DNA from: Campanula takesimana
Lineage: Eukaryota; Streptophyta; Magnoliopsida; Asterales; Campanulaceae
DNA: 64,000 nt
Direction: 5' to 3'
Assembly: GCA_026119855.1 (NCBI GenBank)
Contig: JAOWBW010000762.1
Coordinates: forward strand, 124,001-188,000
Shown: positions 1 through 10,693 of the stretch, piece by piece
Numbering within the stretch: position 1 is the first letter of the stretch
How the letters are laid out: every line of letters begins with the position of its first letter
Translations under genes and position numbers: made by a program
Notes under the pieces: generated by a model
The model's database searches: none
What the model was told of the DNA's origin: nothing
Seen by the model: the letters and a program-made list of their open reading frames with translations, nothing else

Positions 1-339
1 CCTTTCAGTGACCATATAACCAAGGACTTTGCCTCGGATAACCCCGAACGTGCATTTTGCAGGGTTGAGCCTCATCTTGTGTTGACGAAGCCTTTCGAAG
101 AACTTGCGGAGGTCGATTAAATGTTGACCATCGGTCCCTTTGGAGTGAATGATCATGTCGTCCACATAGACCTCGATTTCTTTGTGAATCATGTCGTGGA
201 ACAAGTCCGTCACGGCTCTTTGGTAGGAAGCCCCAGCGTTTCTTAACCCAAATGGCATGACTGTGTAGCAAAAGGTACCCCACGGTGTTGTGAAGGCTGT
301 CTTATGTTGATCTTCCTCGGCCATGAGAATCTGATTGTA
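1..339 (-). pseudogene. Tat-type Ty3/gypsy reverse transcriptase, distal fragment (element T)
   Basis: Reading the minus strand gives a continuous reverse transcriptase segment that runs off the left edge. It begins YNQILMAEEDQHKTAFTT, contains the MPFGLRNAG stretch and the catalytic YVDDM motif, and continues toward the connection domain. It is the direct continuation of the segment that stops at 9414: the upstream part ends in FAGYN and this one restarts at YN, the overlap being the duplicated target bases. The gene was split by insertion of element A. The pattern matches Tat/Ogre-like plant Ty3/gypsy polymerases. RNase H, integrase and the other LTR of T should lie to the left of the window. 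Confidence 0.9.
335..339. repeat. Target site duplication TTGTA, left copy (element A)
   Basis: TTGTA directly precedes the TGTCGCGACC terminus of A and is repeated at 9414-9418 directly after its other end. Removing A plus one copy restores the reading frame of the interrupted reverse transcriptase of T. Confidence 0.95.
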
Positions 340-2558
340 TGTCGCGACCCCGGACCCCGCGGGCCCGAGACCGCGATCTGGACGTCGACTCTAAAACCAA
401 AAGTGTGAAATACCGAAGTTAAAAATTCCATTTGATACCAAAAGGTGATGATCCAAAGTTTTACAAAACCAAGTTTGATAAAAACCCATTTACAACTATC
501 ATAAACTTCCACAAGTTTCTGCCCAACAAAATACAAATATACAATTCTTAGTGACGTCGTTGTTTGGTACAACTATCCCAAAATGGTTACACATTTACAT
601 AATGTAAACCAACCTATAACAACCTTCCCCAAAAGAATGGATCCACACTCGACGTCCTCTTTCTCGTGATCAGCGAGACTAATCCTTAGCACCTGGGGGG
701 GGTTAAGGAAAACAAAGATAAAAGAAAAAGGGGGTGAGATAAATCTCAATAAGTTACTAATGCAACTACATGACATGCTATGATGCAAGAAGCAATAAGC
801 AATAAGAAATATCACATAGCACATAGCATTTATCACATAACAGATAGCAGCGGAAATAAACACATAACAAAGGATATAGCCAAGGTTTTCCAAACCGGAA
901 CATCCAAATAAAGGATCGCTGCGCAGCTTCAATAATCAACATCATCATCTTCATAATAGCATGAAAGCCGAAGAGAAAACCCCGGTACCGGAACCAATAA
1001 CCAATGAAGTGTCACAAGGGACGGGAGACATGCCACAAAGTCATGCTCCAAGTAAAGCTAAAATGCACACAAAGGAGCTAGCTCTTCTCACATCCAAGGC
1101 CAATCTGGAGGAGGGTAATAATGGGGCAAAACAATGGTCAAAATCACAATGGACTTGGCCGTGCCATCATAATGTTTCGCATCGCCCAAACACACACAAA
1201 ATACCAGCTGGACTTTCAAATAAATGCTAAGTAATAAATACTAGCTTAAATAAACAACTTAAGGTTCCAAAGTAGGGAACCATACCAAGAAGTCACCAAG
1301 AAAGTGGGATGAACCAACAACACACAATTAAAGTGTTCCAACAATCATAACAATGATAACACAATTCCCATATCACATTTGACCACAAGGATCCAGTTAA
1401 TTTGAGCACCTAACCAAATTTACTCACTCATATCGAAGAGCTTAAGGAGAGCTTTAAAACGGTAATTTATACGTCTAAAACGGAGATCGGATGAACAAGA
1501 TATGGCCCTCGAAAGATTGGACAAAAAGAGAAAGACATTTCACAACAGGGGAGAGGGTGCGCGCGCCTCCTATGGGAGGGGTGCGCGCGCCTCCTAGATC
1601 AGAAGGGAAATCAAGTTTTGGAGGAGGAGAGGGTGCGCGCGCCTCATATGGGAGGGTGCGCGCGCCTCCAATGGACATAAGGTTTTTGTTCAAGAGAGGC
1701 CTAAGGGTGCGCGCGCCTCCTATGGGAGGGTGCGCACGCCTCCTTGCCCGGAAAGGCCAATTCCGGCCAAATTTCTGGGTTTCTACCATTTTCAAACCAA
1801 AACTCAAACCAACCCAAATCTTTCACCATTTCACAAACACTTGGAACCAAGACTTACAATATACACCACTACGGACCAAAACCACTTATAGACTTGTAAT
1901 GGGGCCAAATAACACATCTAGCAACCAACACAAGATTCAAATACCAAATTTCCCAAAAATATGAATAAAATGCCAATCACTCCCAAATCAACCCAAGATG
2001 CAATAAATAGTATCCATAACATCAAATAAACATGGAGTAGCATTTCTAGCATGAAAATAGGGGGTAAAAGTAACTTACCCGGATTTCTCAAAGTTGACGG
2101 AATTCAAATCTTTTTGGCTTCCTACGATCCTATCGACGATCTAAGAATGGTTCATGTTTTAAGAAATGAGAAATAACTAGAAGAAGATGAAGAAAATTAA
2201 GAGAGAAGGAAGGAAGAAAATGCTTACCACTATGGAGGAGAGAGAGAGAGTTTTCCAGGGAGAGAGAGATGGAGGTGGAGTGAGAGGATGGGGGAGGTGA
2301 GGGAAGGAGTAGGGAGGGAGTAGGGAATGATTTAAAAGATTACACTTAGGCCCCCTCCACTACACTACTAACACAAATGCTACACTCCCTACTAACAATT
2401 AAGACCCAAATAAAATGCTTAAGCATAAATATTATAACACATAAGATGCACACATAATTATTTAAATAAATAATAATTTAAATAAATAAATAAGCAAATA
2501 ATTAAATAATAATCATTTAATTACTAATAAAATAGAGCCTAGATTTCGGGTCGTGACA
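340..2558 (-). repeat. 3' LTR of element A
   Basis: The LTR starts TGTCGCGACC and ends GTGACA on the plus strand. It is the same length (2219 bp) as the copy at 7195-9413, with few mismatches. On the element's own strand a candidate TATA box (TATAAATT) lies at 1464-1471. GA-rich microsatellite sequence lies at about 2230-2300. No gene is present. The 157-codon open frame across 1491-1964 is an artefact of the GC-rich array. Confidence 0.95.
1556..1743. promoter_or_regulatory. Array of six GGTGCGCGCGCCTCC motifs in the LTR of A
   Basis: Six copies start at 1556, 1580, 1632, 1655, 1706 and 1729. They form three pairs, with 23-24 bp inside a pair and about 75 bp between pairs. The core is nearly dyad symmetric. 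The array lies 85-280 bp upstream of the candidate minus-strand TATA box at 1464-1471, which is an enhancer-like position. That it regulates transcription is an inference. Confidence 0.6.
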
Positions 2559-2574
2559 TTCACTCCCCCTTAAA
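2559..2574 (-). other. Polypurine tract of element A
   Basis: On the minus strand AAGGGGGAGTGAA directly precedes the 3' LTR, the normal place for the plus-strand primer of reverse transcription. Confidence 0.85.
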
Positions 2575-2607
2575 GAAAATTCGACCCGAATTTTAACGAG
2601 ACTCACC

Positions 2608-5600
2608 TTAAACAAAAAGCCACGGAAATTTCCTCTCGATCTCATCTCGGAGCTCCCACGTCGACTCCTCGATATTATGATTCCTCCAAAGAACTGGAAC
2701 CAACGCGATGCTCTTGCTCCTCAACTCTTGGACTTTAGAATCTAAGATCCGAACCAGTCGTTCCTCATAAGTCATGTCGGGCTCAATATCCTCCGGTACC
2801 CTCGGTAACACGTGAGATGGATCATGAACATACCTCCGAAGCATAGAAACGTGGAAAACGCTGTGCAACCGGTCTAAGGATGGCGGTAACGCAAGACGAT
2901 ACGCTAGAAGTCCAACCTTTCCCAAAATCTCAAACGGACCAATAAATCTCGGAGCCAATTTGCCTTTCTTCCCAAACCTACGAATACCCACCTTCGGAGA
3001 TACCTTCAAGAATACCAAATCACCGGTCTGAAAACTAAGATCTCGCCTTCGGTTATCTGCATAGCTCTTATGTCGACTCTGGGCTGTTTTCAATCTATCC
3101 CGGATAACTTTGACTTTTCCAACTGAATCCCGAAGCAAATCGATACCCAAAACTTTCGCTTCACCGACCTCATCCCAACAAATAGGCGATCTACATTTCC
3201 TTCCATACAAGGCCTCATACGGTGCCATCTCGATACTAGCCTGATAACTGTTGTTGTAAGAGAATTCCACTAACGGTAGGTGCGAATCCCACGAATCAGA
3301 AAAGTCTATCGAACACGCTCGCAACATATCCTCCAAAATCTGAATGGTCCTCTCGGATTGACCATCGGTCTGAGGATGAAAAGCCGTACTGAATCGCAAA
3401 TCTGTACCCAAAGCTTCCTGAAACGCCTTCCAGAATCTAGAAGTAAACCTTGGGTCTCGATCTGACACAATGCTAACCGGAACTCCATGCAACCTAACGA
3501 TCTCCTCAATATAAAGGGTCGCAAGCTTCTCCATCGAATATCTGATATCAATAGGCAAGAAATGGGCACTCTTGGTCAATCTATCCACTATTACCCAAAC
3601 ACTGTCATACTTCCTACGGGTACGAGGTAGTCCCGTAACGAAGTCCATAGTCACATGCTCCCATTTCCACTCGGGAATCTCTAACGGCTGAAGTAATCCC
3701 GCGGGTCTCTGATGCTCGGCTTTGACCTGCTGACAAGTTAAACACTTCGAAACATACTCGGCTATTTCCCTTTTCATATTAATCCACCAAAATTGTTGCT
3801 TCAAATCCTGATACATCTTCGTACTGCCCGGATGAATAGTATACCTCAATTTGTGACCCTCATCAAGAACTCTCTGTTTAATTCCATCAACATCTGGAAC
3901 ACACAAACGACCACAGAAAGTCAACACTCCACTCGAGCTAATAGAAAAATCCTCGAAGTTCTTTTTCTTCAATTTACCCATTATCTTCACCAACTCGGGA
4001 TCTTCTTGCTGAGCTTCCTTTATCCTTTGAATTAGGGTCAGAGACACCCTAATATTCGCAAAAATAGTCCCATGTCTCGATTCACGAGGAGACCAATCTC
4101 GAACATCCTCAAGCATTTTCCATTCTCGAACCATCATCGAAGCCACATAAGATTTTCTACTAATCGCATCGGCTACCACATTCGCCTTTCCCGGATGATA
4201 AGAAATCGTGCAATCATAATCCTTCAATAATTCCATCCATCGGCGCTGCCTATTATTCAACTCTTTCTGGGAGAAAAGGTACTTCAAACTCTTGTGATCG
4301 GTAAAAATTTCGAACTTCGCCCCGTAAAGGTAGTGCTTCCATTTGTGCAACGCAAAGACAATAGCCGCTAACTCCATATCATGAGTCGGGTAATTCTGCT
4401 CACTAGGTGTCAACTTCCTCGAAGCATAAGCAATTACTTTCCCACTCTGCATCAACACACAACCCAAACCCTCTTTCGAAGCATCACTGTAAATTACTAG
4501 GCCATCGCTCCCATTAGGCAAAGTCAAGATCGGTGCGGTAGTCAACCTCTTCTTCAATTCCTCGAAACTCTTGTCACATTTCTCGGTCCACACAAACGGA
4601 ACATTCTTCCGGGTCAACTGAGTCATCGGAGTAGCAATCCTCGAAAACCCTTCGATAAATCTTTGGTAATACCCGGCTAAACCAAGAAAGCTTCTAATCT
4701 CTGTCACTGATTCGGGTCTCTTCCAATCCACTATGGCTTCAATCTTTGACGGATCCACAGAAATCCCATCTTCCGAAATAACATGACCCAGGAATGACAC
4801 CTTCTCGAGCCAAAATTCGCATTTGCTACACTTCGCAAATAATTTCTCTCTCGCAAGAACGGATAGAACTGTCCTCAAGTGTTGTTCATGCTCCTCTCGA
4901 GATTTCGAATAAACAAGAATGTCGTCGATGAAGACTACCACGAACGAGTCGAGATACGGATGGAAAATCCGGTTCATCAAATCCATAAACACGGCCGGCG
5001 CGTTAGTCAACCCAAACGGCATAACCAAGAACTCGTAATGACCATAACGGGTGCGAAAAGCAGTCTTCGGAATATCCTCCGATCGAACCTTCAACTGATG
5101 GTACCCACTCCTCAAATCAAGCTTGGAAAACACAACGGACCCTTGAATCTGATCAAATAAATCATCAATATGGGGTAGAGGATACTTGTTCTTCACTGTA
5201 ACCTGATTCAACTTCCGGTAATCTATACACAATCTCAACGAACCATCTTTCTTGCGCACAAATAAAACCGGTGCTCCCCACGGGGAAACACTAGGGCGGA
5301 TAAACCCTCGATCAAGCAACTCTTGCAACTGAACCTTTAATTCCTTCAACTCTGCGGGAGCTAACCTATAAGGTGCTTTCGAAATTGGAGCCGTACTCGG
5401 CAAAAGGTCTATACAAAACTCAATCTCACGATCGGGAGGCATATCATACTCGGTAGAGAAAACATCGGGAAATTCCCGAACTAGCCGAACACTATCAAAA
5501 CTAGGGGATTCCTTCCTAGTATCAAGAACACTAGCCAAATACCCCTCACAACCACTATGCAATAATTTTCTCGCTTTCAAATAAGAAATTAAGCGAACCC

Positions 5601-5901
5601 TTCTACTCAGAGGACTAGCCTCAAACACAAATTTAGGCACATCGGGAATAGAAAAAGTAACAGTTTTCTTACGGCAATCAACAGAAGCATGAAACTTGCT
5701 CAACCAATCCATACCCAAAATGACATCAAAGTCTTGGATAGGAAGAACTACCAAATCCGCACAAAGGACTCGACCACAAATAACCACATCACAAGCACGA
5801 AAGACTCGATCAGAAATCAAGCATTCTCCTATAGGGGTCGACACCTCTAGCACGTACGGTAAAGACTCGAATGCAGCATTTAACATGGAAGCAAATTGCA
5901 T
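2608..5901 (-). CDS. pol: Pol polyprotein of chromovirus A (protease end, RT, RNase H, integrase, chromodomain)
   Basis: This is a 1097-residue open frame. The first 75 residues are the C-terminal half of the aspartic protease (ILGMDWL). Reverse transcriptase covers about 150-400 with LCIDYRKLNQ near 225 and the catalytic FIDDIL near 324-329. RNase H follows at about 465-590 (YSDAS, TDHKSL, HPGKANVVADAISR). Integrase has an HHCC zinc region near 650-700 and a DD35E core (MDFVTGLP, VSDRDPRF, SERTIQILED). The C-terminal 60 residues (VLWRNHNIEESTWE) resemble the chromodomain of Tekay-type chromoviruses. The first Met is probably not the true start, because gag and pol of this lineage normally form one frame. 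A one-base shift near 5900 now separates it from the protease start in the gag frame. Confidence 0.93.
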   Translation of the reverse strand: MQFASMLNAAFESLPYVLEVSTPIGECLISDRVFRACDVVICGRVLCADLVVLPIQDFDVILGMDWLSKFHASVDCRKKTVTFSIPDVPKFVFEASPLSRRVRLISYLKARKLLHSGCEGYLASVLDTRKESPSFDSVRLVREFPDVFSTEYDMPPDREIEFCIDLLPSTAPISKAPYRLAPAELKELKVQLQELLDRGFIRPSVSPWGAPVLFVRKKDGSLRLCIDYRKLNQVTVKNKYPLPHIDDLFDQIQGSVVFSKLDLRSGYHQLKVRSEDIPKTAFRTRYGHYEFLVMPFGLTNAPAVFMDLMNRIFHPYLDSFVVVFIDDILVYSKSREEHEQHLRTVLSVLAREKLFAKCSKCEFWLEKVSFLGHVISEDGISVDPSKIEAIVDWKRPESVTEIRSFLGLAGYYQRFIEGFSRIATPMTQLTRKNVPFVWTEKCDKSFEELKKRLTTAPILTLPNGSDGLVIYSDASKEGLGCVLMQSGKVIAYASRKLTPSEQNYPTHDMELAAIVFALHKWKHYLYGAKFEIFTDHKSLKYLFSQKELNNRQRRWMELLKDYDCTISYHPGKANVVADAISRKSYVASMMVREWKMLEDVRDWSPRESRHGTIFANIRVSLTLIQRIKEAQQEDPELVKIMGKLKKKNFEDFSISSSGVLTFCGRLCVPDVDGIKQRVLDEGHKLRYTIHPGSTKMYQDLKQQFWWINMKREIAEYVSKCLTCQQVKAEHQRPAGLLQPLEIPEWKWEHVTMDFVTGLPRTRRKYDSVWVIVDRLTKSAHFLPIDIRYSMEKLATLYIEEIVRLHGVPVSIVSDRDPRFTSRFWKAFQEALGTDLRFSTAFHPQTDGQSERTIQILEDMLRACSIDFSDSWDSHLPLVEFSYNNSYQASIEMAPYEALYGRKCRSPICWDEVGEAKVLGIDLLRDSVGKVKVIRDRLKTAQSRHKSYADNRRRDLSFQTGDLVFLKVSPKVGIRRFGKKGKLAPRFIGPFEILGKVGLLAYRLALPPSLDRLHSVFHVSMLRRYVHDPSHVLPRVPEDIEPDMTYEERLVRILDSKVQELRSKSIALVPVLWRNHNIEESTWELRDEIERKFPWLFV

Positions 5902-7082
5902 AGAAATGTATGATGAGATGATCCTGGATCTACTAACGCTCGTGCGCTCACATTAGACACAGAAACAATACCTCCAATAACGGATGGATCATCGGTAGCT
6001 TGTTGTTGATTCATGGCAAATACCCTTCCTTGGACTTTGGGCTTCCCAGCGGCATCCCTTTTTTGACCCTGATTAATACCAACTCCTGACCCAGATGCTT
6101 GTCCTCTACCTCTCGGGCAATCCTTTACAAAGTGACCCATTTGACCACAATTAGTGCACCTTCCTTGCTTCTTCCAACAACGGTCTTCAGAATGACCTTC
6201 CTTTTGACAATACGAACAAAGCCTCCTAATTTGGCTCCCTTGGTTCCCAGAAGTGGTACCCGGGTTCCTTGGGATCGGTTGCCCTCGGAACTGAGATTGT
6301 CCCCCAAAGTTACCTCGATTATCGGAATGGTGTTGTGGTTGAGGCTTAGCATGGCTTCCCGGTTTACCCATACCCGCAACCTCGGTTTTCCTTTTGTGCT
6401 CCCCAATATCCTGCTCTATCAAATAGGCTCGGTCCACCGCATCTTGGAACATCACAATCCGTTGAGCAATAAGTTGAGTACGGATGGAGGTCTTCAATCC
6501 CCGAATGAATCTCATAGCCTTTTGTTCCTCGGTCCTCACCAAATAGTCGCAATACCGGGCCAATTCTATGAACTTAGCCGAGTATTGTGCTATAGACAAC
6601 ACACCTTGCTCTAGGTTGAGTAGTTCGATCTCCTTTCGGTTCTGATCAACAACCGGAATGAAATGCTCCTTGAATTTGCGCACAAACAACTCCCACGCAT
6701 ACACCGTGTGAGTATCATCCCAAGTAGCTTTAACACCTTTCCACCAATGCTCGGCGGCTCCCACAAGCTTGTAAGCCGCAAACCGGACCTTGTCCTCATT
6801 CTAACACCCAAATACATCATAAATCTTCTCCATCGACTCAATCCACAACTCAGCTTTCCGAACATCGGGTTCCCCATTGAATTCAACCGGTTTCAACTTC
6901 AGAAATTGTTCCAATCTATAGCGGGGTGGTGCTTGTTCTACCCTCGGACCTTGATCATGTATGGCCTTCATGGCCGCCTCAAACATGCCTTGAAACATGG
7001 CACGGGCTTCTTCCCTTGTATCATTCTGATTTGCATTACCGGTACTACCTTCACCACTCCTTCTACGAACCATTGTAAACAA
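5880..7082 (-). pseudogene. gag: Gag and protease N-terminus of chromovirus A, one in-frame stop
   Basis: The frame runs from Met at 7082 (or MVRRR three residues later) to 5880 and is interrupted once, by TAG at 6801-6803 after IYDVFGC. Downstream the same frame continues NEDKVRFAAYKLVGAAEHWW, a typical capsid segment. Two CCHC zinc knuckles follow (CSYCQKEGHSEDRC and CTNCGQMGHFVKDC). The frame ends in the protease active-site region (ALVDPGSSHHTF); DPG in place of DSG is, to my knowledge, common in plant Ty3/gypsy proteases. The frame then overlaps pol by 22 bases in another phase. I infer a one-base indel near 5905-5925 in an originally single gag-pol frame. Confidence 0.85.
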
Positions 7083-7180
7083 GTACCTGTATAAAACATC
7101 AACCGTTAATCACTCCGCACACTACTACCCACCTAGGTCATACTAATCCACCTAGACTTATACTTAGAGCTAATGCCATA

Positions 7181-7192
7181 GCTCTGATACCA
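7181..7192 (-). other. Primer binding site of A, initiator tRNA-Met
   Basis: TGGTATCAGAGC on the minus strand lies two bases inside the 5' LTR and is complementary to the 3' end of plant initiator tRNA-Met. The 98 bp between it and gag hold no other feature. Confidence 0.93.
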
Positions 7193-7194
7193 AC

Positions 7195-9413
7195 TGTCGC
7201 GATCCCGGACCCCGCGGGCCCGAGACCGCGATCTGGACGTCGACTCTAAAACCAAAACTGTGAAATACCGAAGTTAAAAATTCCATTTGATACCAAAAGG
7301 TGATGATCCAAAGTTTTACAAAACCAAGTTTGATAAAAACCCATTTACAACTATCATAAACTTCCACAAGTTTCTGCCCAACAAAATACAAATATACAAT
7401 TCTTAGTGACGTCGTTGTTTGGTACAACTATCCCAAAATGGTTACACATTTACATAATGTAAACCAACCTATAACAACCTTCCCCAAAAGAATGGATCCA
7501 CACTCGACGTCCTCTTTCTCGTGATCAGCGAGACTAATCCTTAGCACCTGGGAGGGGGTTAAGGAAAACAAAGATAAAAGAAAAGGGGGTGAGATAAATC
7601 TCAATAAGTTACTAATGCAACTACATGACATGCTATGATGCAAGAAGCAATAAGCAATAAGAAATATCACATAGCACATAGCATTTATCACATAACAGAT
7701 AGCAGCGGAAATAAACACATAACAAAGGATATAGCCAAGGTTTTCCAAACCGGAACATCCAAATAAAGGATCGCTGCGCAGCTTCAATAATCAACATCAT
7801 CATCTTCATAATAGCATGAAAGCCGAAGAGAAAACCCCGGTACCGGAACCAATAACCAATGAAGTGTCACAAGGGACGGGAGACATGCCACAAAGTCATG
7901 CTCCAAGTAAAGCTAAAATGCACACAAAGGAGCTAGCTCTTCTCACATCCAAGGTCAATCTTGAGGAGGGTAATAATGGGGCAAAAAAATGGTCAACATC
8001 ACAATGGACTTGGCCGTGCCATCATAATGTTTCGCATCGCCCAAACACCCACAAAATACCAGCTAGACTTTCAAATAAATGCTAAGTAATAAATACTAGC
8101 TTAAATAAACAACTTAAGGTTCCAAAGTAGGGAACCATACCAAGAAGTCACCAAGAAAGTGGGATGAACCAACAACATACAATTAAAGTGTTCCAACAAT
8201 CATAACAATGATAACACAATTCCCATATCACATTTGACCACAAGGATCCAGTTAATTTGAGCACCTAAACAAATTTACTCACTCATATCGAAGAGCTTAA
8301 GGAGAGCTTTAAAACGGTAATTTATACGTCTAAAACGGAGTTCGGATGAACAAGATATGGCCCTCGAAAGATTGGACAAAAAGAGAAAGACATTTCACAA
8401 CAGGGGAGAGGGTGCGCGCGCCTCCTATAGGAGGGGTGCGCGCGCCTCCTAGATCAGAAGGGAAATCAAGTTTTGGAGGAGGAGAGGGTGCGCGCGCCTC
8501 CTATGGGAGGGTGCGTGCGCCTCCAATGGACAGAAGGTTTTTGTTCAAGAGAGGCCTAAGGGTGCGCGCGCCTCCTATGGGAGGGTGCGCGCGCCTCCTT
8601 GCCCGGAAAGGCCAATTCCGGCCAAATTTCTGGGTTTCTACCATTTTCAAACCAAAACTCAAACCAACCCAAATCTTTCACCATTTCACAAACACTTGGA
8701 ACCAAGACTTACAATATACACCACTACGGACCAAAACCACTTATAGACTTGTAATGGGGCCAAATAACACATCTAGCAACCAACACAAGATTCAAATACC
8801 AAATTTCCCAAAAATATGAATAAAATGCTAATCACTCCCAAATCAACCCAAGATGCAATAAATAGTATCCATAACATCAAATAAACATGGAGTAGAATTT
8901 CTAGCATGAAAATAGGGGGTAAAAGTAACTTACCCGGATTTCTCAAAGTTGACGGAATTCAAATCTTTTTGGCTTCCTACGATCCTATCGACGATCTAAG
9001 CATGATTCATGTTTTAAGAAATGAGAAATAACTAGAAGAAGATGAAGAAAATTAAGAGAGAAGGAAGGAAGAAAATGCTTACCACTATGGAGGAGAGAGA
9101 GAGAGTTTTCCAGGGAGAGAGAGATGGAGGTGGAGTGAGAGGATGGGTGAGGTGAGGGAAGGAGTAGGGAGGGAGTAGGGAATGATTTAAAAGATTACAC
9201 TTAGGCCCCCTCCACTACACTACTAACACAAATGCTACACTCCCTACTAACAATTAAGACCCAAATAAAATGCTTAAGCATAAATATTATAACACATAAG
9301 ATGCACACATAATTATTTAAATAAATAATAATTTAAATAAATAAATAAGCAAATAATTAAATAATAATCATTTAATTACTAATAAAATAGAGCCTAGATT
9401 TCGGGTCATGACA
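7195..9413 (-). repeat. 5' LTR of element A
   Basis: This is the partner of the LTR at 340-2558, with identical length and terminal bases. It carries the same TATA candidate (8319-8326) and the same GC-rich array. No gene is seen; the open frame at 8346-8819 is the counterpart of the array artefact in the other LTR. Confidence 0.95.
8411..8598. promoter_or_regulatory. GC-rich motif array in the 5' LTR of A
   Basis: Six copies of the GGTGCGCGCGCCTCC-type motif have the same paired layout as in the other LTR. One copy reads TGCGTGCGCCTCC here, where the other LTR has an intact core; the imperfect sixth copy of the left LTR is intact here. Confidence 0.6.
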
Positions 9414-9418
9414 TTGTA
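9414..9418. repeat. Target site duplication TTGTA, right copy (element A)
   Basis: It matches 335-339 and directly follows the GTCATGACA terminus of A. Confidence 0.95.
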
Positions 9419-10636
9419 CCCAGCGAACCCATCCACGAATGAGCGAACCTCATAGGCAGCTGTGGAGTCGACCAGCATGTGAATATTAGGGAGTGGAAAA
9501 TCATCCTTTGGGGAAGCTTTGTTCAAATCCCGGAAGTCCACACAAACTCGAACCTTGCCGTTTTCCTTTCTGACTGTCACGATGTTGGCTAACAATGTCG
9601 GATACTCGATAACCTTGATGAAACCCACACTGAGGAACTTCTCAATCTCTTCTTTGACCTGCAGAGACCATTCTGGCTTGATTTTTCTGAGCTTCTGCTT
9701 TACTGGCCTGGCATCTTCTCTGATCGGAATCCTGTGCTCCGCTACCTTTCTGTCCAAACTCGGCATGTCTTTGTATGACCATGCGAACACATCCACGAAC
9801 TCCCGTAGTAATGCAGTCAATCTGTCTCTGTCGTCCCCCTTGAAGAAGCTTCCAATCTTAGTTTCTTTTGGCTCTTCTTCAGTACCCAGATTAACAACAT
9901 GAAATTCTTCGTCAGCCTCTGGACCATTCTCGCCACGACTACGGACTTGTTGAGCAAGTTCATTTAAGTATGTTGTGTTTTCATGGTCTATTTCATCATA
10001 ATTTGAATCATTATTAACTTGTTCGTTAAGTTCATTATTAGTTAATTCATCATTTATGATGTTTGCAATCTCAGGGTACTCAGAAATATCAAATTTTTCA
10101 TTAGCAAAGAAAGGAAACACACGCTCAGCTATAGCCTCCAAATCCTCTTGGGTGAGGGTATTAGAGACACTCTCAGACTCGAAAGTAAGTGTGAGCCGCT
10201 CTTCTTTTGTTGCTGTACGGGGTATGCAACCCATCTCTTGGACTAAGAATTCCTCAGATACCATGCGCCCTTTCGTGGAATACCAATTGTTGATCGGCTC
10301 GGAGCTTGGCGGGATCTCACTGATAGTCTCGTTCATGATGACGGTGTCATGGATGACGTTGACTTGGCATTCATTCATCATGGCAAGCTCTTCGAACATG
10401 GAGGCTAAATCTGTCAGTTCTTCCCCCACGGTGATTTCTATCTCGGACTCTATAGTCGCCTTCCTTCCCCACCATTCACGGGGTGACATGGGAGTTGGTT
10501 CCCTTTCGGATTTCTGGATCTCACAATCGGAGAAGATTTCGAGACTGGGCTTTTTGACACCCTTATTGTTAACCCATGGCTCGGGAAAGATCATGTATGG
10601 AACGTCTTCCCCTTGGCGGACAAAATAACCATTCAA
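9414..10636 (-). pseudogene. pol: Pol N-terminus of Tat-type element T (spacer and RT fingers)
   Basis: The open frame starts at Met 10636 but is in phase with gag-protease upstream, separated only by a TGA at 10694-10696. The first 250 residues are an acidic spacer. Reverse transcriptase begins around FAWSYKDMP and includes VKQKLRKIKPEW, GFIKVIEYPTLLANIV and CVDFRDLNKASPKDDFPLP. It is cut off at FAGYN by the LTR of A, and the protein continues at 1-339. Together with the gag type and primer site this places T among Tat/Ogre-like elements. Confidence 0.9.
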
Positions 10637-10693
10637 CGTCTTGCGGTAAGGCCTTAGACTAGGGACCTCATAACGACGGCCTTCTTTACGAGC

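Larger units (their letters stand above)
340..9413 (-). mobile_element. Complete Tekay/Del-type chromovirus (Ty3/gypsy), element A
   Basis: This is a full-length LTR retrotransposon of 9074 bp on the minus strand. Both LTRs are 2219 bp and run TG...CA. It has a 5-bp target duplication, a primer site matching initiator tRNA-Met, gag, pol with a chromodomain-like tail, and a polypurine tract. The long LTR and chromodomain tail fit the Tekay/Del lineage. The LTRs differ only by scattered single bases, so insertion was fairly recent. It sits inside the reverse transcriptase of T. The gag stop and the gag/pol frame break argue that this copy is not autonomous, although pol is open. Confidence 0.95.

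Noticed and set aside
243..932. Open frames in LTR A, repeated at 7170-7787 and 61409-61660
   Set aside because: They recur because the LTR recurs; they cross LTR boundaries and show no protein-like conservation.
1556..1743. Regularly spaced short repeats resembling a CRISPR array
   Set aside because: This is a plant LTR; units are 15 bp, spacers are short and irregular, and no cas gene is near.
1491..1964. 157-codon open frame in LTR A, also open at 8346-8819
   Set aside because: It is created by the stop-free GC-rich array; the second copy is conserved only because the LTRs are young duplicates. No domain is seen.
7181..7192. tRNA-like sequences at TGGTATCAGAGC sites
   Set aside because: These are 12-base primer binding sites next to LTRs, without a cloverleaf.
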